Of a stretch of 64,000 nt of DNA, positions 11,227-23,577 are shown piece after piece. The notes under the pieces are model-generated. The model searched no databases and had not been told where the DNA came from. It saw only the letters and a program-made list of their open reading frames with translations. A program made the position numbers and the translations under genes. Within the stretch, counting starts at the first letter, position 1. Every line of letters begins with the position of its first letter. The DNA lies in NCBI GenBank assembly GCA_023238725.1, contig CM041535.1:21943230-22007229 (forward strand), written 5' to 3'. The stretch comes from Scortum barcoo. Lineage: Eukaryota > Chordata > Actinopteri > Centrarchiformes > Terapontidae.

Positions 11227-14200
11227 AAACAGTTAGATTCGCAGGTATTGTGCACAACAGGTTGGTTTTACTGAGTGACAAACTGTAGAGATGAAAAGGG
11301 GCAATTGCAATTAAAGCACATGAAAAAAAAAACAACAATAAAATGACATCGTCATCCGTAAGGAAAGCTGATTCGACAAAGTCAGAGCAGAAAAAGAGAT
11401 CAGCTGGAGTGTTAGAGGACAGCGACCTAATAACTGTAACACAAAAATATCTACTTCTCTTCCCTATACTTTCCTATTATGTTCCACTTTATGCACATGC
11501 ATGTCATATTGTTTTCCTGAAAAGACCAACGTTTATCCAAGGTGCACGTTGTACTGTACCTGTGAAAATGATGGTGCTTTTCTTTTAATCAAATGTGCTT
11601 TATGAATCTGATCCAGACTTCTGTGTCTTTCAAATTGCATCATAAACCTCCAACCTTTTCCCCTGGACCACATTAGTTAAGTCCCTCACCATATTTTTAT
11701 GTGCTGCCCTGCTGCTTTCAATAAAATATTGTTTTTTTTTTTAGCTTCGAAGATCAAACCAACCCAGTTTCCCTGTTGAGGGAGAGTCAGTAGGAAAGAA
11801 AAAGAAGTAGTGATTTAGCTGTCTGCTATCCAAAGACAAAAACACACACAACTGCACACACGCACACTGTGATACACACAAAATTGCACGGCATGATTTG
11901 TGCTCAGAAGAAAACACAAACACACCCGAGAAGCAGAGGGCATGCTACAGAGGGAAATATGGGATAATCCATTTTTCTAAAGCCTGAAGTTACTGCTGAA
12001 TGTGCAGTTCTCTGCCAATTCTGATCAATTCCCTTCTGGGACAGATACTTACAGTAAAAGCTTAGCTTAGTTTCTTTTTTTAAGCCCTGCCATTTAGATA
12101 ATATTTCATATCCTGCGTGTAGTATTGTTGACAGAACAGAAGGAAAACAGTTTAACACAGTCTTCTTGTTACTTGCGCTAAAGAATTACTTTCCTTAGTA
12201 GAGAAGCATTATAAGCCTGTAGTCAACACATGTTCGACAGTATGCTGACTGCAGCTAACTGCAGAGCCATGGTCCAGCCGTGCAGACTGGTCTGAGTGAC
12301 ATCTCTCTGACTTTTCTTTTAGCTTTCCTGCACATTTTGGGGTGGGGAATATTACCCCTAACCCCAACCCAAACCCAAACTCCCCCCCACAGACTTCAAA
12401 GTGAGCAGAGGTCTAATCAGCCAGAATCTGTCACAGACCTGTGAGTGTGTGCAGGTGCACTCTCCAAAGTATCCTTATCATTATTATTATGCATTATTCT
12501 AATAATCAATAAACCATTTTCAAATAGTGAAATTCAGTGACGCACTGCCCGTCTGTCTGCATTTATGTAACTCACACAGGTAGATGTGGTCACATGCTAT
12601 CCTTCTTTCAGCCTGGAGGGGGAGATGTGGAGCTAGAATCGGCGCCTCACTCCCCTTCCACACACACCAAATCAGCATCTCCTATTTTTGTTCTTTCTCT
12701 ATTTTATAACATGCCGAAAACAGAGGCATTTGTAATCTTCTGTTTCTCTGAAGAGGAGCCAACAAACCTTTATTTCATAACACAGAAAAAAAAAAAAACG
12801 ACTGCTGTATTCTTCTCACTACAATCCCAATGTCAAGACAGCCCTTGATCATGGTGTGTGTGAATGTGTGTGTGTGTATACATCCTACTCTCTACTCCCA
12901 TGTGCTGCCTGTAGCTCTTCCCGTTTTTTTAAATTGTATATACAGTATGTGCCGTGTGTGCCAACAGCTGTAAACTTACAAATATGTGAAAGGGGGCGGA
13001 TGAAAAATGGAAAAAATATATATGCAGTGGACACACAAAAGAAAAGAGACAGACAAGAGAAGGCACAAGATAACGTACACGACACAGAGGGAGAGAGAAT
13101 CAGAGGCAGGGAGAGATGGGGATCACATAGCAGACAAACAAGATACCGACTACGTGGCGAGCAGCGATGATGAAAGACATTGTAAAAGGTGAATTTACAG
13201 CACGGCATCTGCTCTAAGTGCTTGTAAAAAACGTGAGCGTGTATAATCAATAAAACATTAGCGGGGCAGCCAGACGCCACCATGAAGGGCCAGTAGCACG
13301 GGGGAGGCTTCCGCATCACTATCGTACCTGAACACACCTGCGGGAAAGAAATCCTGCATGGAAATGTATGCACACATTACCACGCAAACACCTCTAAGAG
13401 CCTATACGGGCACATGTGCACGCAAGTACGACGGCAATGGAGAGGAAAAACACACGAATGCATACATGTACACGTAATAAAAAAAGATTGGTCAAAAGTT
13501 AATGACAAACGAATAACATGAGATATTATGCAACAAATGATGCAGCATAAATAAATTTTTTAGCTACTATATATATATTTTTTTTTACCAGCATCAGTCA
13601 TCTATGCATAGAGCTGACACGTTAAGTGACGTTGCATAACTCTGACAGGTGTGGTTCTCAGCATTGAAGTGGTGTTGATTTTCACAATCACGCTGTGACA
13701 TGTGACAAGTTCTCCAGACACAGGCTCACACACATGCACACATACACTAACACACACAGAAGCAAGCCACATGTACAGGGACAATGGTGCATTGCGTACA
13801 CACATACAGCACGCCCGCTTGGTCTCTTTCCGGTCCTTCAGTAACACTCACAAGTGATAAATGTGATATGAACATTAAGGTTGGACCACTAAGTCAACGT
13901 AATTTGCGAGAGATAGTTTGAGCGACCGTTTTCCAGGACACAGAATAAGTCAAATAAAACAAACCAAATGAAAAAAGCTAAATTACTAGTTACAGGTCAC
14001 ATTAGTTTGGTCACAGAGAAACAGTGGCCAGGGACAGCGTGATGAAAAGTGAAAACTGGGGGTAGATAAACAAAGCGTGACAAATGCAAATTGAAAGGGT
14101 GCTGTAGAGCAGTGTGTGCTCCCAAATCAGCCTTTTCAGTTGTTTACTTCCTAAAATTTGAACCCGCCCTTTTGATAGCGTGACTCATTTGTGCCAAAGC

Positions 14201-14424
14201 CTCGAGGCAAAAATAACCAACAGCCAAAATGTACAAAAGGTAAGTGATTGATAGCAAACACCTGCCAAAGCGCACCGTGTTGCAGGGATAGCGCTGAGCT
14301 GTTTAGCTGTATGGCACTGAGCCCCGGCCCTTATATTTAAAGTCAGCATGAATTACTTGCACAAGATTTAAAGATAATGACAGCGTTACAAAACCAAACG
14401 CTGTGGTTTTATTAGTTTTTCCTG

Positions 14425-14500
14425 TACTGCCTCTGGAAGACAAGAATTGCCTTCTGCTGTCATTTTTACCCTTAAGCAAGGCACTTAATATTGATTCTTC
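14425..14500 (+). mobile_element. Short SINE-like remnant
   Basis: GACAAGAATTGCCTTCTGCTGTCATTTTTACCCTTAAGCAAGGCACTTAATA contains the CCCTTGAGCAAGGCACTTAA-like phrase of fish SINE central domains with one change. It is short and lacks promoter boxes. A piece of the same phrase occurs near 52255. Confidence 0.35.
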
Positions 14501-15493
14501 TGGACTGCGTGAATAAAACAAGAGTTCCTATAGGGGACTATCGTGAAAACCGTGGTGGTTTCTAATGCATGTTGCTCTACCCATCAATCAATAGACAAAA
14601 AAAAACAACAACAACAACTTCTGTTTTAGCTTTCGTTGAGGTAATAAATCCCTCAGCCACTGTGTTTAAAGTTAATACTGCTCTTTGTACGGATGAAATA
14701 TTAAAGAAGATTCAGCAATGAACATTCTGCAAAGGCCTGTAACGACGGCAGTGTGCGCTGCATTTCCTGCAGTGTTTTCCACACAGTAAGAGGAGAGGAA
14801 ACATATTAATCAACATTGTCGAGCACCACCGTAATCACAGAGGCTATTCATCAGGGGCTGGTTCACATGTGACTTCACTCAGTCATTCGCGAGCAGACAG
14901 ACAGACAGATTTCTGAGGAAGGTGGGTGTCGAGATTATCATCCAAATTGCTCTAACAGAGCGTCTTCTTGGTTCAGCTGTGGATATATCGTGGAAAACAC
15001 AAATTAGTTAAAAAGCACCTGTATAATGCCCAGCTATCTCATATTGTGATGACCAATGCACACTGTTACAATGCTGTGTTATGTCTTCAGCTGAAATGTG
15101 GCCTCATCTGTGCATCTCTGCAACTAATGATATGGGTAAAATGCCATTACTGACAGGAACGATGGCCTGGAGAGAGTGTACAATATAGACACTCTGAGTC
15201 AATAGACATTTTACCACATTTATTCGGCATGTGGATCTATTACCTCTTCACTGAATGTTTTTTTGATCTCTAGTTTAACCACTGATCATTCATTCCTCTA
15301 AGAGAATATCACTTTTTAGATTTCTGCCCATTACAGGCTACTGGAAATTGCGCCGGTCAACACCACTGTGATTTCTTCGTCACCACTACATTTGAATAAA
15401 AGCTATAAATCGCCTTGGCCTGTAACATATTTATCTCGTATGTTTCCATTTCTCGGACCAAGGGACAGGTGTGAGTGGATGAGGAGGAGGAAG

Positions 15494-15530
15494 GAAAGAA
15501 AGAAAGAAAGAAAGAAAGAAAAAAGAAAGA
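15494..15530. repeat. (GAAA)n microsatellite
   Basis: A GAAAGAAAGAAA run of about 30 bp within a purine-rich region. Confidence 0.9.
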
Positions 15531-17637
15531 CAGAGGAAACAGAGAGCAGGCAACGTGAGTCGGAATTAAATGGGTGAACCTATCTGCGATATTACAACAA
15601 AATTGGCTATGCTGCATTATCTGAATATCAAGATTTTCACTCTATATTTATACTGTTTTGACTTTCATTTAACAGAGGGGTATGAAGGCAGCCCTGCATG
15701 AGTGTGTGTGTGTGTTGGGATGTGCACATGCGTGTCAGAAGCTAAAATGGCAGCCAGGCTAGCAGAGTGGCCCACTGCCTCTGCTTATCTCCACAGCTCC
15801 AGATAAGGACTCATTTCCCCCTGAAAGTATGAAATAAATGTGCATTTGCGCATGTGTGTGTGTGTGCATGCTAAGTGAATGACCCACTGTGCTTAGACCA
15901 TTACCATGTAGACTCAGGCTTCAAAACACTGCCATTAGCATCCCAGTGCTTTTCTTCCCATCCATCTATAGCACCATCTCCGTTTCTCCTTTCTTTATAC
16001 TTCCCTGTGCTGCTCATTTACTGCTCTCTCCTCGGTCTTCCTCTCGGATGCCTTCATCCTTTCTCCTCCTCGTTCCGGTTTAACTCTCGACACACTCTTG
16101 CCTCCATTTCCTACACATTGTCTTGCGTGCATGCACCTCGCTAGCTGCAAAGCCCAAAGCGAGGATCTATACTTTTGCCTAGTCAGATTACACCAGATTT
16201 GTTTGGAGATGGGAGAAAATCTTATGTGCTCACCAATGATAATCTGCATGTGCAACTCTGCTGTTCTGCGGTAGCGTGCATTGATTTAAAGCTTTAAAGA
16301 CTGTATTTGTATATGCAGTCTGTCAGAGCAACAATATTTATAAGTTACTTGGTCAAGAATACGATCGTGGGCTAATTTCACCGCAATCTGGGATGAAATA
16401 CTTGAAATATACTGCAGTGTATTTACACAAATGCAAATACAAATGCGACCCAGCGCTCCAAACTCGCAAATTCAAGCTGAAATCACAACACCGCATCTCA
16501 CATTTGACCCATTGCAAGTAGCAGTATCTTTGTGTGCTGATGTTTTGCCACGTTGTCTTTCTCACTTGACTTTAAACAAAGAAAATCCACACACTTTTCA
16601 AACTTTCAAACTCGCGTCGAACAAACAACAAGCGAGTTATGCAATCGTCTCCCGCATCGACACGTGTTGCTGGTTTCTGTATTGACCTAAAGAAACTGCT
16701 GCCACAAACTAAAAAACTTTCCGGAGGATTTGAAAATATCTGTAAAACTTTAAGAGACGCCATATTAAAACGAGAAAATAAAACTCATTCATAGGCAGTT
16801 TCTGGTGATTAATAAAGTTCGGCAGAGAAGAGCGACTCTCCCAAAGCTTGAATCCAATGAATATTAACGTCTGTGAAGCCATCAAGAAATACGTCTGGGT
16901 ATTAAAATGCTTTTTACAATCATCGTTTCTGTTCCTTTTTTTGCAGTCATTAGAATCGTCACGACTAATGTGATAGCAATAAAGTGAAAAAAAAAAACAA
17001 TACAACATGTAGCATTGGTAAATTGAAGCTTTAATGTTTTATGTGGCTCTCAGGGGGAATCAGTGTTGCATCTGTAGGAACAAACAGATAGTCGAGCAAA
17101 CAATATGATAGAAATAAGTGTTGATTTATTCATATCACTCTCACCAGCAGCAGATGTTGTCATTTTGCAGAAGTGATAAGTGAGATTTTGTATATCTCAC
17201 AGCAGGGAATTATGCTTCTTCATCATGGCTTGATATTTGTTAGTTCACATTGTTCATTGTTTCCTCTCGTCATTTGTTTCGATTTTTTTTTTTTTTTGCA
17301 AACCTTGCAAGAGTGTTTTCTGTGTTTTTTTTTTTTCTCCTTCGGGGAACTCAGGGAATGATGGTTTGTGGGTATAAACACACCTGCTTTTAATTAGTGT
17401 TCTGGAAAATAGTCAATAATGCTATTTGTTTCTGTGAATACAAGGGATAGGTAATAATAGTGAAAATGACTAAGAGATCAGGACAAGCAAAAAAAATATA
17501 AGTGTGTGTTTTAGCACTCTTGGGCCATCGTGACCTATTAAGCAGCCTAGATGACTATAAGCACACACACACAAAAAAAAGCATATGTTCTTTAGTCACC
17601 TTCCCACCTCCACCATCATCGTGACCAACACTTGCAT

Positions 17638-17664
17638 ACACACACACACACACACACACACACA
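17638..17664. repeat. (CA)n microsatellite
   Basis: A CA run of about 27 bp. Confidence 0.93.
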
Positions 17665-17804
17665 AAGACCTCAGGCACTTCAAGGGGTGTGTAACCACAC
17701 ACGTTTAAAAGTAATTGGACCATCGACTGGTGCTGTGTGGGGGCCAGAAGAGTCATTTACTGTTACAACAAACCCTTTCACTCTGCAGAACTCACCCACC
17801 CGTC

Positions 17805-17806
<2 letters not shown>

Positions 17807-17846
<40 letters not shown>
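17807..17846. repeat. (CA)20 microsatellite
   Basis: A pure CA run of 40 bp, 143 bp after the previous CA run. Confidence 0.95.
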
Positions 17847-17848
<2 letters not shown>

Positions 17849-18540
17849 GACACATACAATCACTGAGGATTGTTCTGAGGCTTCATACATCTCTCACTTT
17901 CTCTCACTGTGGCAAACACATCACGCTGTGCAATAAACTGTGGCTTTTGGTCTGATTGTTACATACATGACTTGTAGTGAATTCAGAGTGGCAGGTGGCA
18001 GGTGACATTTTGAGGCAACGGAGCTGGAAACGGTCTATACAGCGCTGACAGAGATTAGCAGCTGAGACGAAATCAATATGTGCGGAAAGTTGTAAAAAGT
18101 GAAATGATCAGAAAAAGTATGCATAAATGATGCTGGTAGACAAAAAGGCAACTCCCCATGAAATTGGACCTGGGCAATTGCTGTATTAGCCGCTGCACTT
18201 CCTTTCACCCCACATCATCAGCTCCACCAGTGGAGGGAGAGATTTGATTTTTGGGCTTTCAAATGCAGCGCATTATTGTATTGTTACTGTAGTCTACTCT
18301 TATCTCCTACTAGTTTATCTGCTTACTCTTCACCAGCAGCTGGGAAAATACAATATGATTTTTTTTTCAATCCCTCCATTCATAAACTGTTTTCTCTGCG
18401 CTAACCTTGTTTCATCTGCCAAACACTGGTGTGTTGCTTCCAGCCTCTGCAGCTCTGTAACACTCCTGTCGTGTCTGCCAAACACTCATATGTCTGCCAT
18501 TGCGGTAAAGACACAGTAGCCAGGAACGAACGCAGACAAG

Positions 18541-18920
18541 CTGCCGAGCAGTTTCACTACCCCAGTCTCCCATCCTCTCCTTCAGTGCCCCCCCCCCTCC
18601 CACCACCCTGCTCTCTCTCTCCCCTGCTGGTGAGTAACACGTGTGTCAGTGCAGTCTCCAAACAGCTTGCCTTCCTTCTGTACCCCCCCCCTCCCCCTTC
18701 CTTTCCTTCAATTGCTCCTCCAGTCCTTTGCAGCCCACGAGCCCTCTCTCTGTCTCTCCCTCGGTGTCCCCCCCCCCGTCTCCATCAGCTAACAGAGAGG
18801 GGACAGCTTGTTGCAGCATGCAGTCCAGGCTGCACAAGTATCAGTGCTCTGCACCACCGGCTGCCTAATCTCCACCTTTTTATGTGTGCTCATCCTCCTC
18901 GCTCCCTCAGAGAAAAGTAG
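18541..18920. other. Pyrimidine-rich block with three poly-C tracts
   Basis: C-runs of about 8-10 occur near 18588, 18684 and 18768 within C/T-rich sequence. The overlapping open frames of up to 163 codons are Pro/Ser-rich composition effects. Confidence 0.75.
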
Positions 18921-20754
18921 TTCCTATCCAGTCATATAGGCATTCTCTTCTCCTCTAATCTGCGCTGCTGTCTGACTTTGTTCCCATGCAGCTCTCCCTC
19001 TGTTATCCATATCCACATTTCAAATACTCGCACAGGCTCTTTTCTCTTAATTCTGGTCCTTTTGACTCACTTGTTTTATTTCATAGTTTGCGTTCTAAAT
19101 TGTTGGTATGACACAATTATAAAATATAGAAAAGTATGCCCTATTACAATAATTGTGTCTTTGATAATGAGACTACTACCTGGAAAGCAATTATATTTGA
19201 AAAAGACACTTAGGCAAAGTTCTGCCCAACTGCTTACTTCCCTAATAGAATTGGATTTCAGGAAAACAATTACAACAGCAAAAGAAATATTGCTGGTAAA
19301 TTACTGATAAACTGTGTAATGTGTAAGCTAATAATGTAAATGGAAACATGGTCTATTAGAAAGAGCTGTTTTTTCCAGCAGGGTTACATTATCTTTTTAA
19401 CACACAGGGGGAAAAAAATGCCATTGCAATTTAAAAAAAAATAATCTAAAAACTCCACAGAAGAGCTGTTGGTGGGTGCCTCGACTCTTTAACTCCCTTT
19501 TATTCTTTCTCACACGTTTCAAAAACCAGATGAACTGTAATGGCCAGTAAACAAATTTGGTTAAGAGTATAGCAAAAGAGCCACCTCGCCACCTATGACA
19601 GCCTCACTTCACCAGTTTTCAGAAGGCTGGCCTCGCATTTGTGCATAACTGAATGAGCGTGTGATGTGCATGGACCTCACACCACAAACTGAATGCACTT
19701 AAGTTGAAAATTTACATATAATATTGCATTTTGAGAGATAACCCAATGAGAATTAATAAATGACAAAAAAAACAACTTTTTTTTTAACTGTAGTACCTTC
19801 AGCTTCTCCATTAATGACAGCAGAATACGTGTTTGGCTATAGATTTGGATGTATTTCAATTTAACTCTGAACAGTTTTGGCCTCCACCGTTGCTACCGTT
19901 GCTGTGATTCAGTCGTTTAACTGCTTTTGTAGGAGCTCCACAAGGTAACGCTGGAAAGGAAAAATTGATGACCCTTGCCCTCGCGGGGCTTTCCTTTACT
20001 GTGATGCTCATATTCTTTAGTTCTGACTGATTTGGTCCACATGAAAGTGATTATGGGCCTTACACTGAGTATATTATGAGGATCTGTCGTGGCTTAACAT
20101 CTGACATCATGTTTCAAGCGTCAAAAAAAAAAAAGACTTTGGTTACAATAATTGTCAATTGATAAAGCAAGAAAATATAATACATAAATTAATTAAATTC
20201 AGACTTGCCCTTTGGGAATCAATTAAAAACACAACCAAAAGATTCTGAAGTAGCAGCGGTGACAGTAGACGATTCTTTAAAATCAGCTTCAGTGAGTAGC
20301 CAAGGTTGTTTTGATGAAATTTGATGTAGGAATATATTTTTTTTATGTTCCAGCTAATACCATCGCTTTATAACAAAAATGCACAGCAGTATAGAAAAGA
20401 GGGGATGAAGGAACACATCAAGCTACCCTTCAAGGTCTTTGTTTTTCTAATTGTACATAAAAGTCGGAGTAGTTGAGGGTCACGGGAAAATTGATTTCTG
20501 GACTTGGCAGCAGCGTGAAATATTACTATTAGTATTACTGTATTGAACGCGTTCCTTTGTGGATAAAGTAATATTTCACTCATGCATAGGAGTGATGGGC
20601 ATATGGGAGTGGTGAGAGTTGGCAAATGATGAGAGGGAGGCAAAAATGAACATAAAATAACAGAGTGAGAGCCGGAGTGTATTGATGGTAGATGATCTGT
20701 TCACGACCTGAAGTAATAAACTCCACACTTGGTTCTGCCAGATCACTCATGCAA

Positions 20755-20760
<6 letters not shown>

Positions 20761-20817
<57 letters not shown>
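20761..20817. repeat. (TC)13(AC)16 compound microsatellite
   Basis: A TC run followed directly by an AC run. Confidence 0.95.
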
Positions 20818-20824
<7 letters not shown>

Positions 20825-20947
20825 ACAGCAGTCTATACAAACTGATCATTACAATAGCGACAACAACCAGCTCTGCTCTGATTTCCCAAATGGGCTGCAA
20901 GCTGTTTTATTGCTTGCTTGAATAGTTGGGAAGATGTGTGTCTATGA

Positions 20948-20975
<28 letters not shown>
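20948..20975. repeat. (GT)14 microsatellite
   Basis: A GT run 130 bp downstream of the TC/AC array, of opposite polarity. The two could pair as inverted CA/GT tracts. Confidence 0.93.
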
Positions 20976-20978
<3 letters not shown>

Positions 20979-22803
20979 GTTAGATGACGCTTTGCTGTAT
21001 GTATACAAAAACTTTCAGCTTTAATGTGCTTTAAATATCACTTCAAATGAGCAAACGACTAAATAATTAAACTGCGCTATCATTTAATTCATTGTCTGTC
21101 TGCTTTTAATTGATCGGGAAGGCAATGTTTTATTAATGCTGCTCCAGTGGAGTTCCTAGAACATTCTTTTCAACTCAGTCAGTGTGTTTGAAATGTGTTT
21201 AGCAAATGAGAATACATTTGTTCATGTAAAAGCGAGGTATAGAAAAGAGCTCCATCTCATCGTCATCTCATGGGAAAGAAATGCATTACAAATGAACGAG
21301 AAGGTGTTTACATAACTGTGCGTTTTAAGTTGGAGAGTGAGAAAAAAAGGGGTGGAAAGAGGCAGATGGCAACTAAATCAGTACTGGAGAGCAGACAGAG
21401 AAGGTAAGAGAGAGATTTGGGGAAAAGAAAAAAAAAACAGGGGCAAAGTCATTTAAAAAAAAAAAAAAATGTTCTCTGTCACTACTTCCACTCTCCCCAT
21501 AGGAAAAATGAGGGGAGAGATGTCAGACCGCACATTGTAATGACAAGGAGACTGATGGAAGACTGCTGAAAGGTTTAGGATCCAGTGGGGAATACGAGTT
21601 TGACCTGATAGGAGTTACCTGCAAAGTTTTTCGACAGTGCTAAAAGGAAGAAAAGTTCTCAACTTTATTTGCCTCCTTAACTTTCTGTCATTCCACGTTG
21701 CACATCCCCCGTCATTTACCCACGTCTGTCAGGTAGGCATATGTCTCCATTAAGGTCTTTATGCTTCTCTCCCCTCCTTTCCTTGGCACTCAGGAATGCT
21801 TACATTGCTACCTGTGGCTCTGCGAGTGCTGCTTCTCATCAGTTATGTGTGTTAAGCGAGACACACACATAGAGGCGAAGAAGCACGCAGGCAGGGGGAT
21901 TGCACTTGCTAGGAAATGTATGCAAACCCACTCATGTGCCCCGCCTTCGCCGCAAACACACGCAAGCGGGCCGACATGAAGATGCATGCACAGATGAAGA
22001 AGTAAATCCACGGGGACTGTTAAGTGAAGTTAAGCGCAGCAGGAATAATCTGAAGTCATTAAATACCAATGGGTCATAAATAAAACATGAACATATATGT
22101 AGGATTAGAAATTATACATGCACATATGCAATAATCAAAATTGCGAGGAGGTATCTGAAAAAAGTCATATAAGTTCACACGACTAATCCACAGACATGGA
22201 CAGGCTTTCATTCCACCCACCACAGGTGATCTCTTTAAAAAAAAAAAAAAAAAAAACTTCAGAAAAATTGGAGCATCTATCTGGATCACCACTAAAACTT
22301 TGTGAATCACTATCTTACAGAAACAGAGAGCCATAATCCTTCCAAAACCCCCTTTTCAGGTTCTACATAAAGCTTGCTGACAAATCTTGAGGTGGATGGA
22401 TTTCTGTTTTATAAGTCGGCCTAGTTTTACTGTGTTAATGTCTTCTTTTTTCTTTACCACTATATGGGATATATAGTAGATATACACCGGCAAATACTGT
22501 TGCACTGTAAATGTAATATGAAATGTCTAAGTAGCAGAATCAGCGTATTACTGTCATGTTAATGTAATAACAGGACACAATCATCTGTCACAACACTCAA
22601 TTCAATGTTATGTAACTAATTACCTGATTAATTTCCTACAATTGGATTACTGTTACGTGTTATTGACAATAATTCTTATAACCAATATTTTATGACTTTC
22701 TCACATGCAAGCTGATATTGTGTGACTATGCCTCCAGTGCACATGCAGTATTCATCTTTAAACTTCAAATTGCAATGACTTTGTTGCATGCAACCTTAAC
22801 ATT

Positions 22804-22851
22804 ACAACAACAACAACAACAACAACAACAATAATAATAATAATAATAATA
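22804..22851. repeat. (ACA)9(ATA)7 trinucleotide microsatellite
   Basis: A run of ACA followed by a run of ATA. Confidence 0.95.
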
Positions 22852-23538
22852 GTGTAACTTTCAAAACACAGTTACAAAGTGCTTCAAAATGGGAAAATAA
22901 AATGACAATATAAAAAGAACAAAAAAGTGAGAATAAACCAATATAAGTATAACATATTATTATTATATATTAAAATAATGAAACAATATAATTGATTATC
23001 ACATACACAGCAAGGAAATAATCAAGTAAAAGTGCATTTTTAAAAGAGATTTAAAAGATGACAACGATGTAGACAGCCTGATCTGTTCTGTATCTGAACA
23101 GGTGGTAAGGAGTCGAGATTCAGCTCCACTCTAACCACCTGTTTGTCATTAGATCTCTCAGTTGAATCCTGTGGTCTTGCTGAGGAAGTAGAAAACACAT
23201 CTTATAGCAAGTCAGTTTACACAGCGTCAGCTGCTCTCAGATAGTTAGCCAGTGTGTCACTCAGTCTGACAGCCAGTCACTTCATTCAGCGCAATGGACT
23301 GGAAGTCAGCTAACCAGTGCGCTGGTCAGTCAGTAAATGCGACTCAGATGTTTAAAACCGTGACAGGTCTGGTCGACAGCTGACTGCCATGTACTGTACC
23401 TCTGAAGAAATGGACGCTGACAACTTCGATGTGTGTGAGTGTGTGTGTGTGTGTCGCACGTGTGGACAGAGCTGTTTTTCAGCCATTTTGGCAAGTGGAT
23501 ACACTTGGCACCCTTCACCTCTCAGCTGTCCAACACAC

Positions 23539-23577
23539 TCTCTCTCTTTCTCTCTCTCTCACACACACACACACACA
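23539..23577. repeat. (TC)n(AC)n compound microsatellite
   Basis: A TC-rich run with one TTTC interruption, followed by about 9 AC units. A short GT run lies at about 23429-23453. Confidence 0.92.

Noticed and set aside
12885..13373. 162-codon open frame on the minus strand, Cys/Ser/Leu-rich, near the 102-bp grid2 exon
   Set aside because: It matches no GluD2 sequence. GVSR joins LATWD directly, so no exon is missing there; the composition comes from GA-rich sequence.
18429..18920. 163-codon open frame in a C/T-rich block
   Set aside because: A composition effect; poly-C tracts give Pro runs, and no domain is present.
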